A stretch of 64,000 nt of DNA from Herpetosiphon llansteffanensis (GCF_003205875.1 NZ_PUBZ01000033.1:1-64000), one strand, 5' to 3'; numbered from the stretch's first letter, positions 1 to 8,952 are shown. Program-made: numbers and translations. Notes: a model not told the origin generated them from the sequence alone.

Positions 1-21
1 CCCGATCCCCGATCCCCAAAT

Positions 22-672
22 TTACTTCTGAAACCGCGTAATCAAAAAGCCATGTTCTTTGAGAAATTGCAGGTTGAATTTCGCAACCATGCGATGTTCT
101 GGTTGGCTTGGTGCTGCAAAATGGCTAATAAAATAACGTTCGCCATAATAAAACTCAATCTCAGTCGGGGTGATGCTAAACGGCGGCGTTGCCATCGTTG
201 GCGCATATTCCAAGGTAATAATCATTTGCTGGCCGCCAACTGGCAAGATTTGATCGATCGTGGCGCGATAGTTGGTGCGCATCTCGTGAGGCAAGGCTAC
301 CAACGCCGCCCGATCATAGACCAAATCGATGTTGCCAACATCGGCTGTGGTTAAGCTCAAAACATCGCGGTTGAGAATAGTGATATTGCCCGAAACATAG
401 GTGGTGGGGTTTGGCTGAACGTAATCAAGCTCTTGCTCAGCAAAAAATTGCTCAATTGCTGTGGTCACGAGTTCAACCCCAATCACTTCGGCAGCATATT
501 GGCTAAACCAGCGCAAATCGTTGGTTTTACCACAGAGCGGCACGAGCACGCGCTTGCCCTGCAAAAATTCGGGCGTGGCAAAATGCTCAAGGTATGGGTG
601 AATATCGCGCCGATGAAAGCTGGTTGCGCTTCCACCTTGTTGCCAAGAGTTGATCCAAAACGTTGCTTCCAT
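22..672 (-). CDS. Thiopurine S-methyltransferase-like SAM-dependent methyltransferase
   Basis: Predicted 216-residue class I SAM methyltransferase. The N-terminus (FWINSWQQGG, then HPYLEHF) and the SAM-binding loop VLVPLCGKTNDL near residues 42-53 match the bacterial TPMT family, whose usual length is about 218 residues. Known members methylate sulfur, selenium or tellurium compounds in the cytoplasm; the substrate here is unknown. The start at 672 is chosen because AAGGAG lies about 7 bases upstream of that ATG, whereas the open frame upstream of it has no family similarity. It stands alone, reading away from the DUF1800 gene. Family assignment is from motifs; the detoxification role is inference. 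Confidence 0.85.
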   Translation of the reverse strand: MEATFWINSWQQGGSATSFHRRDIHPYLEHFATPEFLQGKRVLVPLCGKTNDLRWFSQYAAEVIGVELVTTAIEQFFAEQELDYVQPNPTTYVSGNITILNRDVLSLTTADVGNIDLVYDRAALVALPHEMRTNYRATIDQILPVGGQQMIITLEYAPTMATPPFSITPTEIEFYYGERYFISHFAAPSQPEHRMVAKFNLQFLKEHGFLITRFQK

Positions 673-812
673 TGCAGGCTCCTTAATCTCACACGATTTT
701 GCAACCGATGCCCCAGACACATTGCTGGCAAAAAAGGGCGCATGGCAGCCGCAACACAAAGGTGATTGTAGCACGTGCTTCTCACACTTACGAGATCTAT
801 TAAATCCTCATA

Positions 813-834
813 ATTAATTAACATCTCGTTAATA
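813..834. promoter_or_regulatory. Short AT-rich inverted repeat upstream of the DUF1800 gene
   Basis: ATTAAC and GTTAAT face each other across 5 bases in the divergent gap between the methyltransferase and DUF1800 genes. It could be an operator half-site pair, but no clear -35/-10 pair surrounds it, so this is only a weak candidate. Confidence 0.2.
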
Positions 835-913
835 AAAGTTTGCTTAAAGGTCGTTAGACTATCGCCTATCATTTGGCCTTAGTTTATTTTTTTAGCTCTT
901 TTAAGGAGTCTGT

Positions 914-2581
914 ATGTCGCTTTCGCGTCGCCAGTTATTGTTGGGCGCTGCGGTAGGGGCCACAGGCGCAGTCGTTCATGAGGATGTTGATGCAGCGCCC
1001 CTGCAACCCTCGGCAACTGAAGCCATGGCAAAGCCACCATTCGAGGTCATTGCGCTCTCGCGCATGGCCTACGGCGCACGCTCAGGCGATTATGCCCGCG
1101 TACGCACGATGGGCCTCACCGCCTATGTCGATGAGCAACTCAACCCCAATTTCGCCGCCGATACCGATTGCAACACGCGTATCGCCAATGCAACCTTACG
1201 GATTGTCTATGCAGCAGGCACGGGCTTTCCTGCAGTCGATGAAATGCGCGGCTTGGTCACGCTGAACAAAACCCAGCCCGAGTTATGGGAGCTACGAGTA
1301 CATCCTTCTAATACCGAACGCATTCGTCCGGTTGATGAAGTCGTGGCTGCCAATTGGATTCGCGCCATCTACAGCAAATGGCAATTGTTCGAAATTATGA
1401 CCGATTTTTGGCACAATCACTTTAACGTGTGGGCCTATAGCGATACCCGCATCTCGTCGCTTTGGCCACACTACGATAAAACCGTGATTCGCGCCAATTG
1501 TTTTGGTAACTTCCGCAAGTTCTTGGAAGCGGTTGCAACCAGCCCAGCCATGCTCTATTACCTCGATAATTCGACCAGCCGCGATGGCCCAGCCAACGAG
1601 AATTTTGCCCGCGAACTGTTTGAATTGCACACCTTTGGCTCCCAAAACTATCTCAACAATATCTACGACAATTGGCAAGAAGTGCCGCGCGACAACCAAG
1701 GCCGCCCAGTGGGCTATATCGACCAAGATGTGTATGAGGCAGCGCGGGCCTTCACCGGCTGGACAGTTGCCGACGGCACTGCTGGCATTCCCAATACAGG
1801 CTTGTTTCATTATGTTGATACATGGAATGATAACGCCCAAAAAATTGTGCTGGCCAACTTCTTAAATGCCAATGCAGGCCCGCAAGTTCATGGCAAAGCA
1901 GTTTTGGATCTGGTTGCCAAACATCCGGCCACGATTCGCAATATTTGCACCAAACTCTGCCGCCGTTTGGTCAGCGATAATCCACCAAAATCGTTGATCG
2001 ATAAAGCGGTCGCCGTATGGACGGCCAACTACGACGCACCAGACCAAATTAAGCAAACCATTCGCGCAATTTTGCTCGCTCCAGAATTTTTAGCAACTTG
2101 GGGTGGCAAGATTCGCCGACCAAACGAGGTTGTAGCTTCCTATTTGCGCTCAACTGGCGCAGAAGTCAAGCCAACTGCTGAATTATTTAGCTGGATTACG
2201 ATCTGTGGCTATCGGATGTTCAACTGGGCAACCCCAACCGGCCACCCCGACGAAAGTGGCTATTGGAGCAGCAGTAACGCCTTGTTGAACACATGGAACC
2301 TCTTATTCCACTTGCAGCAAGCCTATTTCCCGCCGGCAACCTTCGATTTGCAGGGCCAAATGCCACCTACGGTTACCACCGTGCGCCAGATTGTTGATTA
2401 CTGGGTTATGCGCATGTTGGGCTATCAGCCTTCGGCCTTGGTCAAAACCAAATTGCTCAACCTGATGGGCCAAGCTGGCAACCTCGACAATCCGCCAGTC
2501 GGCCAGCCAAATGATGTGAAATTACGCCTGAGCAGCCTTGTGCACATGATTGGCATGCTCCCTGAATTTTATACCCGCTAG
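914..2581 (+). CDS. DUF1800 family protein with twin-arginine signal
   Basis: A 555-residue protein beginning MSLSRRQLLLGAAVGATGAV, a twin-arginine (SRRQLL) export signal, so probably folded in the cytoplasm and moved out by Tat. The body carries DUF1800 hallmarks: FWHNHFNVW near residue 165 and NENFARELFELHTFG near residue 230. The biochemical role of DUF1800 is not established. An AAGGAG site lies just upstream of the ATG. The stop is followed after 9 bases by the DUF1501 gene. DUF1800 and DUF1501 genes are often adjacent in many phyla, and both exported partners probably act in one complex or pathway; that last point is inference. Confidence 0.88.
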   Translation: MSLSRRQLLLGAAVGATGAVVHEDVDAAPLQPSATEAMAKPPFEVIALSRMAYGARSGDYARVRTMGLTAYVDEQLNPNFAADTDCNTRIANATLRIVYAAGTGFPAVDEMRGLVTLNKTQPELWELRVHPSNTERIRPVDEVVAANWIRAIYSKWQLFEIMTDFWHNHFNVWAYSDTRISSLWPHYDKTVIRANCFGNFRKFLEAVATSPAMLYYLDNSTSRDGPANENFARELFELHTFGSQNYLNNIYDNWQEVPRDNQGRPVGYIDQDVYEAARAFTGWTVADGTAGIPNTGLFHYVDTWNDNAQKIVLANFLNANAGPQVHGKAVLDLVAKHPATIRNICTKLCRRLVSDNPPKSLIDKAVAVWTANYDAPDQIKQTIRAILLAPEFLATWGGKIRRPNEVVASYLRSTGAEVKPTAELFSWITICGYRMFNWATPTGHPDESGYWSSSNALLNTWNLLFHLQQAYFPPATFDLQGQMPPTVTTVRQIVDYWVMRMLGYQPSALVKTKLLNLMGQAGNLDNPPVGQPNDVKLRLSSLVHMIGMLPEFYTR

Positions 2582-2590
2582 GAGGCTGCA

Positions 2591-3880
2591 ATGGAAATAA
2601 CTCGTCGTCAATTTGTGGTTGGCTGTAGCACTGCGATTGCAGCCATGGCCGGTGGTCGGTTGGGTGGTTTGGCGTTTGCCGAGCCAGGCGATATTCAACG
2701 CGATATTATGGTCGTGGTGTTTTTGCGCGGTGGCTGTGATGGCTTGGGCATCGTTTCGCCGCTTGATGATGCCAATTTTCAAGCAGCTCGCAACACGATT
2801 ACCTTTCCAGGCACTGGTACTGGCGCAGGCTTTGAGCTAGGCCAGATGGGCACTGTGCCATTTTGGTTGCATCCCAAGGCTGCTGCCTTCAAAGAATTAT
2901 TTGATAGCCAAGATTTGGCCTTTATTCACGCCAGCGGCTTGACCAACGGCACACGCAGCCACTTCGATGCCATGGATTTTATGGAACGTGGCACGCCCGA
3001 CAATAAATCGACCAGCACTGGTTGGTTGACCCGCCACATGGCCGCGACCAGCCCCGACGGTGTTGTACCAATTATGTCAACAGGCTCGGCGTTGCCAGCG
3101 TCGTTGCTTGGCAGCCCCAATGCTGTGACGATTTCGAATGTACAACGCTACGCCATGCAAGGCTATGGCACGTATGGCGCACAGCAACAAGCAGCATTGA
3201 ACGAAATTTATACCAAAACTGGCAGTATGCTCGATGCCCCAGCAACCCGCTTGCTTAGCTCAATTGCTGCGGTCAAGGCGCGTAACCCAGCTAACCCCTA
3301 TGTGCCAATTGCGACCTATCCTGTTGGCGGGCTATCGGATTCGCTCAAAGCTATTGCCCAGATGATCAAACTCGACGTTGGTTTGCAAGTAGCAACCCTC
3401 GATTTTGGTGGCTGGGATACCCACGAATCGCAAGTGCCAATTTTGGGCAACCAACTTGATGTTTTGACCCGTTCGCTGCATGCCTTCTACAACGATTTAA
3501 TCGATTACCACAGCAAACTGACCATCGTGGTGATGAGCGAATTTGGCCGTCGTTTGAAGGCCAATCGTAGCGCTGGCACCGACCATGGCCATGGCAATTT
3601 GGCCATGGTTTTGGGTGGCAATGTCAATGGCGGACGCATTTTCGGGCGCTGGCCAGGCTTAGCCAACGTTGACCTCGACCATGGCGTAGACTTAGCAATC
3701 ACCACCGATTACCGCACAATTTTGAGCGAGATTGTGGTGCGCCGCTTGCGCAACAATCGCTTGGGGCTGGTCTTCCCACAAATCAGCCAATATCAACCAC
3801 TCGGCTTGGTGCGCGGCACAGATATGGCGATTGATTGGTCGTCGGGCTTCCGTTCGTACCTGCCAATGGCCCGCCGCTAG
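2591..3880 (+). CDS. DUF1501 family protein with twin-arginine signal
   Basis: A 429-residue protein with a Tat signal (TRRQFVVG, then a hydrophobic run to about residue 30). DUF1501 has an alkaline phosphatase/sulfatase-like fold; visible hallmarks are VVVFLRGGCDGL near the start of the mature part, FGGWDTHE near residue 275, and TDHGHGNLAMVLGG near residue 330. The enzymatic activity is unproven for the family. The AGGAGG ribosome site overlaps the stop of the preceding DUF1800 gene, so the two form a tight operon. Nothing suggests truncation. Confidence 0.9.
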   Translation: MEITRRQFVVGCSTAIAAMAGGRLGGLAFAEPGDIQRDIMVVVFLRGGCDGLGIVSPLDDANFQAARNTITFPGTGTGAGFELGQMGTVPFWLHPKAAAFKELFDSQDLAFIHASGLTNGTRSHFDAMDFMERGTPDNKSTSTGWLTRHMAATSPDGVVPIMSTGSALPASLLGSPNAVTISNVQRYAMQGYGTYGAQQQAALNEIYTKTGSMLDAPATRLLSSIAAVKARNPANPYVPIATYPVGGLSDSLKAIAQMIKLDVGLQVATLDFGGWDTHESQVPILGNQLDVLTRSLHAFYNDLIDYHSKLTIVVMSEFGRRLKANRSAGTDHGHGNLAMVLGGNVNGGRIFGRWPGLANVDLDHGVDLAITTDYRTILSEIVVRRLRNNRLGLVFPQISQYQPLGLVRGTDMAIDWSSGFRSYLPMARR

Positions 3881-3919
3881 CTGATTCGTTCTGGTTCATA
3901 AGCTCAATACTCTGTTGCA

Positions 3920-3952
3920 TTAGCAGCCATCCAAGCTTTGGGTGGCTGCTAA
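3920..3952 (+). terminator. Hairpin after the DUF1800-DUF1501 operon
   Basis: A 13-bp stem (one G-U pair) with loop AAGCTTT, centred 56 bases past the DUF1501 stop. It has no U-tract, so it may be a transcript-stabilising hairpin or a weak terminator. The rest of 3881-4134 shows nothing else I can name. Confidence 0.45.
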
Positions 3953-4134
3953 TCCATGCTAGGTTAATCCACTTAATTGTGTCGATTGTTCGCAAAACAG
4001 CATTTGCTTTACAATTACGACAGGATTTAGTAGGGCAGATACTGAGTGTTATTTACGCGTCAAAGGTTGCATCAGGCTGTGAAGCTTGGGCTAACCTGCG
4101 CTGATTGTGCCAGCTGCTATGGACGAGATAGCCT

Positions 4135-4557
4135 ATGATTTTGCAAGAGTTTGCTCGCTACCACTCACATTATTTTTTTGATCCCGATGACGCGATCTTA
4201 GCACCGTTGAAAATTTCCAATCCCCGCGCGATTGATGGCCTAATTTTTATGGGGCCGGGCAGTGCCGTGGTGTTTTATCGCACCACGCGCGGGCTTTTTT
4301 TGCGCTTGAATCGGCGCGAATTGCAAATTAGCGATGCGACCAGCGCCGACGTGATTCGCGGCGAAACCAATACGCTGATTGTCTATGAACATGTCTATGA
4401 GCGCTTGCGCTGGAACTACACGCCGCCAGCCTGGATTGCACCCTTGATTCCCAATGATAATGCCAGCCTCGACGAGGAGCATTTTGATTTTGGGGTCTTT
4501 ATCTACAATGTTTTGAGCAACAAGCAACGCAAACGGCTGGTTTTCTCGCGCAAATAA
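4135..4557 (+). CDS. Hypothetical protein, 140 residues
   Basis: I do not recognise a family. The predicted protein is soluble, rich in aromatic residues, with no signal peptide or membrane segment, and ends in a basic tail (NKQRKRLVFSRK). It lies between the DUF1501 operon and the two-component system, in the same direction as both. The ATG at 4135 has only a weak purine-rich GAGATAG upstream. Codon usage resembles its neighbours. It may be a small lineage-specific protein; there is no evidence for a role. Confidence 0.55.
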   Translation: MILQEFARYHSHYFFDPDDAILAPLKISNPRAIDGLIFMGPGSAVVFYRTTRGLFLRLNRRELQISDATSADVIRGETNTLIVYEHVYERLRWNYTPPAWIAPLIPNDNASLDEEHFDFGVFIYNVLSNKQRKRLVFSRK

Positions 4558-4560
4558 ACA

Positions 4561-4595
4561 TTCTTCGCAGGTTCTTCACGGGTTCGGGCTACAAT
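4561..4595 (+). promoter_or_regulatory. Promoter with 11-bp direct repeats upstream of the response regulator
   Basis: TTCTTCGCAGG (4561-4571) is followed head to tail by TTCTTCACGGG (4572-4582) and a partial third TTCGGG, then a -10-like TACAAT at 4590-4595. Seven-base direct repeats at 11-bp spacing in place of a -35 box are the known arrangement for PhoB/OmpR-type regulators, so this is a plausible autoregulatory site for the gene beginning at 4622. Confidence 0.45.
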
Positions 4596-4621
4596 AGCAA
4601 TATCACCCAGTGGAGGCTTGT

Positions 4622-5305
4622 ATGAGCGCAAAAATTTTAATTATTGAAGACGAGCGCAAAATTGCCATCGGCTTACAAAATTATTTAGAAGGCGTAGGCT
4701 ATAACACGCTCACCGCCAGCGATGGCCAAATTGGGCTTGATATGGCCCGCCGTGAGCAGCCCGATTTGATTTTGCTTGATTTGATGTTGCCAGTTGTTGA
4801 TGGCTTTACCGTCTGCCGCACGCTACGTGCCGAATCAAGCGTGCCGATTATTATGCTTACTGCGCGGGTTGAAGAAGTTGATTCGTTGGCTGGCTTGGAG
4901 TTGGGTGCTGATGATTATATAACCAAGCCATTTTCGCCGCGCCAAGTTGTGGCCCGCATCAAAGCAGTGTTGCGCCGCGTTAACGGCGAGCTAGAGCCAC
5001 CAATGATTGTGCGCAAAAATGGGATTGAAATTGATCTTCAACGCCGCACTGTGGTGATTGAGCAAACGCCAATTACCAGCCTCACCCCGACCGAATTTGA
5101 TTTATTGGTGACCTTGGTGCGCTCAGCTGGCCGCCCTTTGACCCGCAGCCAATTGCTTGATGCAGTTCAGGGCGAAGAAGGCGAGGCCTACGATCGCACC
5201 GTCGATGCGCATATCAAAAATGTGCGGCGTAAAATCGAGCCAAATCCCAGCGTTCCACGCTATATTGTGACCGTCTTTGGCATTGGCTATAAATTTGCGG
5301 AATAA
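4622..5305 (+). CDS. OmpR/PhoB-type response regulator
   Basis: A 227-residue DNA-binding response regulator. The receiver domain has the acidic pair E9-D10, phospho-acceptor D53 (LLDLMLP), T80 and K102 (ITKPFSP). The C-terminal winged helix has the LTPTEFDLL and DRTVDAHIKNVRRKIE signatures. The start at 4622 is preferred over an upstream in-frame codon because TGGAGG precedes it by 6 bases. It is followed 3 bases later by its histidine kinase, and the pair is coupled to a thioesterase gene. The cognate signal is unknown. The 11-bp direct repeats upstream suggest autoregulation (inference). Confidence 0.93.
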   Translation: MSAKILIIEDERKIAIGLQNYLEGVGYNTLTASDGQIGLDMARREQPDLILLDLMLPVVDGFTVCRTLRAESSVPIIMLTARVEEVDSLAGLELGADDYITKPFSPRQVVARIKAVLRRVNGELEPPMIVRKNGIEIDLQRRTVVIEQTPITSLTPTEFDLLVTLVRSAGRPLTRSQLLDAVQGEEGEAYDRTVDAHIKNVRRKIEPNPSVPRYIVTVFGIGYKFAE

Positions 5306-5308
5306 GCC

Positions 5309-6688
5309 ATGAAACTGCAACGAAAATTATTATTGACCCACATCGCAGTTGCGCTCGTTGCAATTTTGCTGATCACGGCGGTGGCCAATGTCACCGTCAA
5401 TCGCTATTTTAGCGACCTCGCCGCCAAGCAAGCCAAACAAGCAGCCCAAGAGTTTGCGCCCGCCCTCGCCAGCTGCTACGAAATTATTGGCAGCTGGGAT
5501 TTTAATGGCCAGCGCTGTATGAAGCTTGGCCCGCGACCCTTTATGCTGCCGCAAATGCGCCATGTGATTGTCGTCGATACAACTGGCGAGGTAGTGTTTG
5601 ATAGTCGTGGCCGTGGCCCAAAAAATAATAAACAGCCAGCCAGCGTTACCCAGCGCGATATAGAGCGCGGCGAGCCAATTAGCGCCGAAGATGGCACGGT
5701 GATTGGCACGGTAATTGTGCGGCCAAACGAAGGTCAATTTGGCGCAGATGAAGATTATTTTTTGAGCATGGTGCGGCGCAATATCTGGCTGGCTGGGGCA
5801 ATTACCGCGCTTTTGGCCTTGGCGATTGGCTTTCGCTTGGCGCGCACCTTGGCAGCGCCACTACGTAGCTTAACCACTGCGGTGCATCAATTGGCCCAAG
5901 GCGAGCGCTCGGTGCAAGTTGACGAGTCTGGCAACGATGAAATTGCCGAATTGAGCCAAGCCTTTAATTCGATGAGCAACGAGCTGCATCGCTCTGAGCA
6001 GGTGCGCCGCCAAATGGTTGCCGACATTGCCCACGAACTGCGCACACCGTTGAGCGTGCTGCAAATTGAGCTTGAGAGCATCGAGGATGGCGTAAGCAAG
6101 CCTACGCCAGCGGTAATTAGCTCATTGGGCGAGGAAGTACAACAGCTTAATCATCTGATTGAAGATTTGCGCACTCTTTCGTTGGCAGATGCAGGTCAAT
6201 TGAGCCTCAATCCCGTCGAGCTAGAGCCGCACGAGGTGGTCAATCGTGCGGTTAATCGCATGCAATTGGCCGCACGTGAAAAACAATTAGAACTGGCGAA
6301 TGAAAGCGCCGAGCAACTTGATTTCGTCCAAGCAGATCCATCACGTTTACAGCAAGTTTTAGTCAATCTCTTGCAAAACGCGGTTCGCTACACCCCGCAA
6401 GGTGGTAAAATTCGCGTGACTGCTCGCCAAAGTGCTGGTGAAGTTATTTTGGGAGTTCACGACACTGGGGCAGGCTTTGACCCAAGCGAGGCAGCGACCA
6501 TTTTCGAGCGCTTTTATCGCACCGATAAAGCTCGCGCCCGCGAGACTGGCGGCACAGGTTTGGGCTTAGCAATCGTCAAAGGCCTCGTGACCGCAATGGG
6601 TGGCAGGGTTTGGGCAACCAGTGTGCCGAACCAAGGTTCAAGTTTCTATGTTGCTTTACGAGCAATCAGCACCAAGGAGGGTGTATGA
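5309..6688 (+). CDS. Sensor histidine kinase (HAMP-HisKA-HATPase)
   Basis: A 459-residue membrane sensor kinase. Transmembrane segments lie near residues 8-29 and 159-177, enclosing an extracytoplasmic sensor of about 130 residues; a HAMP linker follows to about 230. The phosphorylated histidine is H242 in ADIAHELRTPLS, and the ATP-binding part shows the N box (QVLVNLLQNAVRY), G1 (DTGAGFDP) and G2 (GGTGLGLAIVKG). It starts 3 bases after the response regulator stop, so the two are one signalling pair. Its stop overlaps the next ATG (ATGA), giving translational coupling with a thioesterase. The ligand is unknown. Confidence 0.93.
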   Translation: MKLQRKLLLTHIAVALVAILLITAVANVTVNRYFSDLAAKQAKQAAQEFAPALASCYEIIGSWDFNGQRCMKLGPRPFMLPQMRHVIVVDTTGEVVFDSRGRGPKNNKQPASVTQRDIERGEPISAEDGTVIGTVIVRPNEGQFGADEDYFLSMVRRNIWLAGAITALLALAIGFRLARTLAAPLRSLTTAVHQLAQGERSVQVDESGNDEIAELSQAFNSMSNELHRSEQVRRQMVADIAHELRTPLSVLQIELESIEDGVSKPTPAVISSLGEEVQQLNHLIEDLRTLSLADAGQLSLNPVELEPHEVVNRAVNRMQLAAREKQLELANESAEQLDFVQADPSRLQQVLVNLLQNAVRYTPQGGKIRVTARQSAGEVILGVHDTGAGFDPSEAATIFERFYRTDKARARETGGTGLGLAIVKGLVTAMGGRVWATSVPNQGSSFYVALRAISTKEGV

Positions 6689-7101
6689 CCGATTTGCCTG
6701 ATGTAAGCGCAATGAACGAGTTTCAACGTGGCACGCTTGCTGACACTCTCGGCATCAGTTTTACCGAAGTCAGTTTGGATCGGGTTGTGGCGACGATGCC
6801 GGTTGAGCGCAAAGTCCATCAACCATTTGGCTTGCTACATGGCGGTGCATCGGTAGTTTTGGCCGAATCGCTGGCCTCAGTGGCAGGCTGGGCCAATGTA
6901 ATGCACAACAACCAACTGGTGGTTGGAGTCGAAATCAACGCCAACCACCTGCGTTCAGTGCGCAGTGGCGTAGTAACTGGCGTGGCCACGCCATTGCATC
7001 GCGGGCGACGCACCCAAGTCTGGGAAGTTCGCATCAGCGACGATCAGGATCGCTTGATCTGTGTTTCACGCTGTACCGTGGCGGTCGTCGACGCTGAGTA
7101 A
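6685..7101 (+). CDS. PaaI/MenI-like hotdog-fold thioesterase
   Basis: A 139-residue hotdog-fold acyl-CoA thioesterase. The motif FGLLHGGASVVLAESLAS (near residues 52-69) contains the HGG turn and the glutamate used by the PaaI/YdiI/MenI subfamily. Family members hydrolyse aryl- or acyl-CoA esters; one known role is DHNA-CoA hydrolysis in menaquinone synthesis, but the substrate cannot be read from the sequence. The ATG overlaps the histidine kinase stop and is preceded by AAGGAGGTG. Coupling to a two-component system is unusual for this enzyme class. Confidence 0.85.
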   Translation: MTDLPDVSAMNEFQRGTLADTLGISFTEVSLDRVVATMPVERKVHQPFGLLHGGASVVLAESLASVAGWANVMHNNQLVVGVEINANHLRSVRSGVVTGVATPLHRGRRTQVWEVRISDDQDRLICVSRCTVAVVDAE

Positions 7102-7111
7102 GCTGCCAATT

Positions 7112-7243
7112 CCCTCACCCCAACCGCTCTCCCGTGCGCGGGCGAGGGGGCTTTAATTCTCTGGTTCTTGCGTAATTCGTCGGTGAAAACGGGTGCTCCC
7201 CCTCGCCCGCGTGCAGTGGGAGAGGGGGCTGGGGGGTGAGGGA
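7112..7243. repeat. MITE-like G+C-rich hairpin repeat, copy 1
   Basis: The ends CCCTCACCCCAACCGCTCTCCC and its counterpart GGGAGAGGGGGCTGGGGGGTGAGG pair to make a long hairpin, with an internal CTTTAATTCT segment. Copies at 12942, 50315, 50462 and 61415 share both arms and the CTTTAAT core. This copy lacks the outer TGTACTGGT ends seen in some others. It lies between convergent genes. Confidence 0.8.
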
Positions 7244-7257
7244 ACGAAAAAATCAAT

Positions 7258-8037
7258 TCAACGATTAACCTCAGCCAAAAGTGCTGGCAATTCAGCAATG
7301 CTGGCAAGGGTCCAGGTTGGTTGGGGCAAATCGGCGGTTAATTGTTGATCGTGGCCCTTGCCCGTGCGCAACCAAACGCTTGCCATGCCACTGTTGACAG
7401 CCCCAACAATATCGGTCGTCAAATCGTCGCCGACCACTACCACTTCCTCGGCTGATAGCTGCAATGCTTGCATCGCCTGCTCAAAAAAGGCTTTGGTCGG
7501 CTTGCCAAGAATCGTTGGCTTGGTTTGGCTAGCATATTGCAACAACGCTGCAAATGCGCCAGTATCAAGATTTAGCCCTGTGTTGCTGAGATAATTGCGG
7601 CCAGGCTGACTCACCAATAATTCTGCGCCCTGCAAGAGCTGCCGAAACGCCAGATTAAGACTATCGTAGCCATCGACCTCGCCACAATGCGCTAAAACAA
7701 CATGGCTGATTGGCTGATCTGGCTGCGGCGGATATAGCTGCTCAAACCACGTTTTAACAGCTTGGGGAGCCAGAATATATAAATTTGGCTCGCTGTGGCT
7801 CAAATATTCAGCAATTGCTTGCAAGGGATTCATAATTTCATGGGCTTGGATTGGGATGTGGCGGGCTTGAAGTTTGGCAGCCAAGGTTGCGGGCAATTGT
7901 GAATCGGTGTTGGTCAGAAAGAGCAATTGATAGCCAGCAGCTCGTAATTGCTCGATTGCCGCCACCGCCCCCTCGATAATCGTGCCAGCGCTATAAATCG
8001 TGCCATCAAGATCAATTAAACATCCACGGATTGGCAT
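7258..8037 (-). CDS. NagD-like HAD-IIA family phosphatase
   Basis: A 259-residue HAD-superfamily hydrolase. Motif I is LIDLDGTIY (D9, D11), motif II is LLFLTNTDSQ, and motif III/IV is VVVGDDLTTDIVGAVNSGM. The long segment between motifs II and III corresponds to the C2 cap of subfamily IIA (NagD, 4-nitrophenylphosphatase, phosphoglycolate phosphatase). The probable reaction is dephosphorylation of a small phosphate ester in the cytoplasm; the substrate is not predictable. The start is at 8037, with GAAGGA upstream, rather than the longer open frame. It is convergent with the thioesterase gene. Confidence 0.88.
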   Translation of the reverse strand: MPIRGCLIDLDGTIYSAGTIIEGAVAAIEQLRAAGYQLLFLTNTDSQLPATLAAKLQARHIPIQAHEIMNPLQAIAEYLSHSEPNLYILAPQAVKTWFEQLYPPQPDQPISHVVLAHCGEVDGYDSLNLAFRQLLQGAELLVSQPGRNYLSNTGLNLDTGAFAALLQYASQTKPTILGKPTKAFFEQAMQALQLSAEEVVVVGDDLTTDIVGAVNSGMASVWLRTGKGHDQQLTADLPQPTWTLASIAELPALLAEVNR

Positions 8038-8230
8038 TGCGCATTCCTTCAATTCAAATACAGCTGGCAGCAATTGTACCAGTTTATGTTTTGGGTTTTT
8101 ATGCTTTCGATTCCCAACTTCCAACAATCATAATCCAGTATATTCCTCACCGATTGATTGCAATTTAGGCGCGGCTAATTCGTGGTAGGATACAGCCTGA
8201 TAATGCTGTTGCTCGTGGGGAGAGCCTTGT

Positions 8231-8944
8231 ATGCAAATGGATATGAATGATTTTGTCATGCGCTTGGTGGCGATTGTTTTAGGCGTAACGGTGCATGAAT
8301 TTTCGCATGCGTTTGTGGCGTTTCGTTTGGGCGACCCAACCGCAGCCCAAGAAGGCCGCGTTACGCTCAATCCGGTGGTGCACTTCGACCCACTGGGCGC
8401 ATTTATGATGCTGTTTGTGATGCTGGGCTATGCACCAATGGCGTGGGGCAAGCCAGTGCCAATCAACGTTTTCCGCATTCGCTGGGGGCGACGGGGCTTT
8501 GCGCTTTCGTCGTTGGCAGGCCCAACTAGCAACTTATTGTTGGCCTCAATCTTTGCAATTCCGTTGTACATCGATGGCGGCGCGTGGATGTCTCCTCAAC
8601 TTTACAGCTTTCTCTACTACGTGATTATGACCAATATTGGCTTAGCAGCCTTTAATATGCTGCCCTTGCCACCGCTCGATGGCTTTAATACCTTTGCTGG
8701 CTTGTTGCCGCAAGGTTGGGCCACGCCGATGGAGCGTTTGCGCCGCCCAGCCAATATTGTGTTGATGATTTTGATCATCTTGCCATGGATGCTGAGTCGG
8801 CTCAACCTGAGCCAACTTAATCTTGACCCACGGATTTTGGATGCGATGATTGCGCCGATTTTCCAATTATTTCAGCGCATCGTCTTGCCTGTATCTGGTT
8901 GTTGCCATGCGGTTGGCCATAGCCACGAGCATGCTGAAGCCTAG
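8231..8944 (+). CDS. Site-2 protease family (M50) membrane metalloprotease
   Basis: A 237-residue polytopic membrane protein of the small YwhC-like M50 group. The zinc motif HEFSH gives H22, E23 and H26 inside the first membrane helix; the third ligand lies in NMLPLPPLDG near residue 142. No PDZ domain is present, as usual for this group. The C-terminus has an extra Cys/His cluster, CCHAVGHSHEHAEA, which could bind metal. The substrate is unknown. The gene is followed 8 bases later by the HD-domain gene, suggesting an operon with it and the LysE exporter. Confidence 0.88.
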   Translation: MQMDMNDFVMRLVAIVLGVTVHEFSHAFVAFRLGDPTAAQEGRVTLNPVVHFDPLGAFMMLFVMLGYAPMAWGKPVPINVFRIRWGRRGFALSSLAGPTSNLLLASIFAIPLYIDGGAWMSPQLYSFLYYVIMTNIGLAAFNMLPLPPLDGFNTFAGLLPQGWATPMERLRRPANIVLMILIILPWMLSRLNLSQLNLDPRILDAMIAPIFQLFQRIVLPVSGCCHAVGHSHEHAEA

Positions 8945-8952
8945 GAGTTTTC

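Noticed and set aside
7112-7243. Intrinsic terminator
   Set aside because: The hairpin is over 130 bases, recurs five times with a conserved core, and has no U-tract; it is a dispersed repeat, though it may end transcription incidentally.
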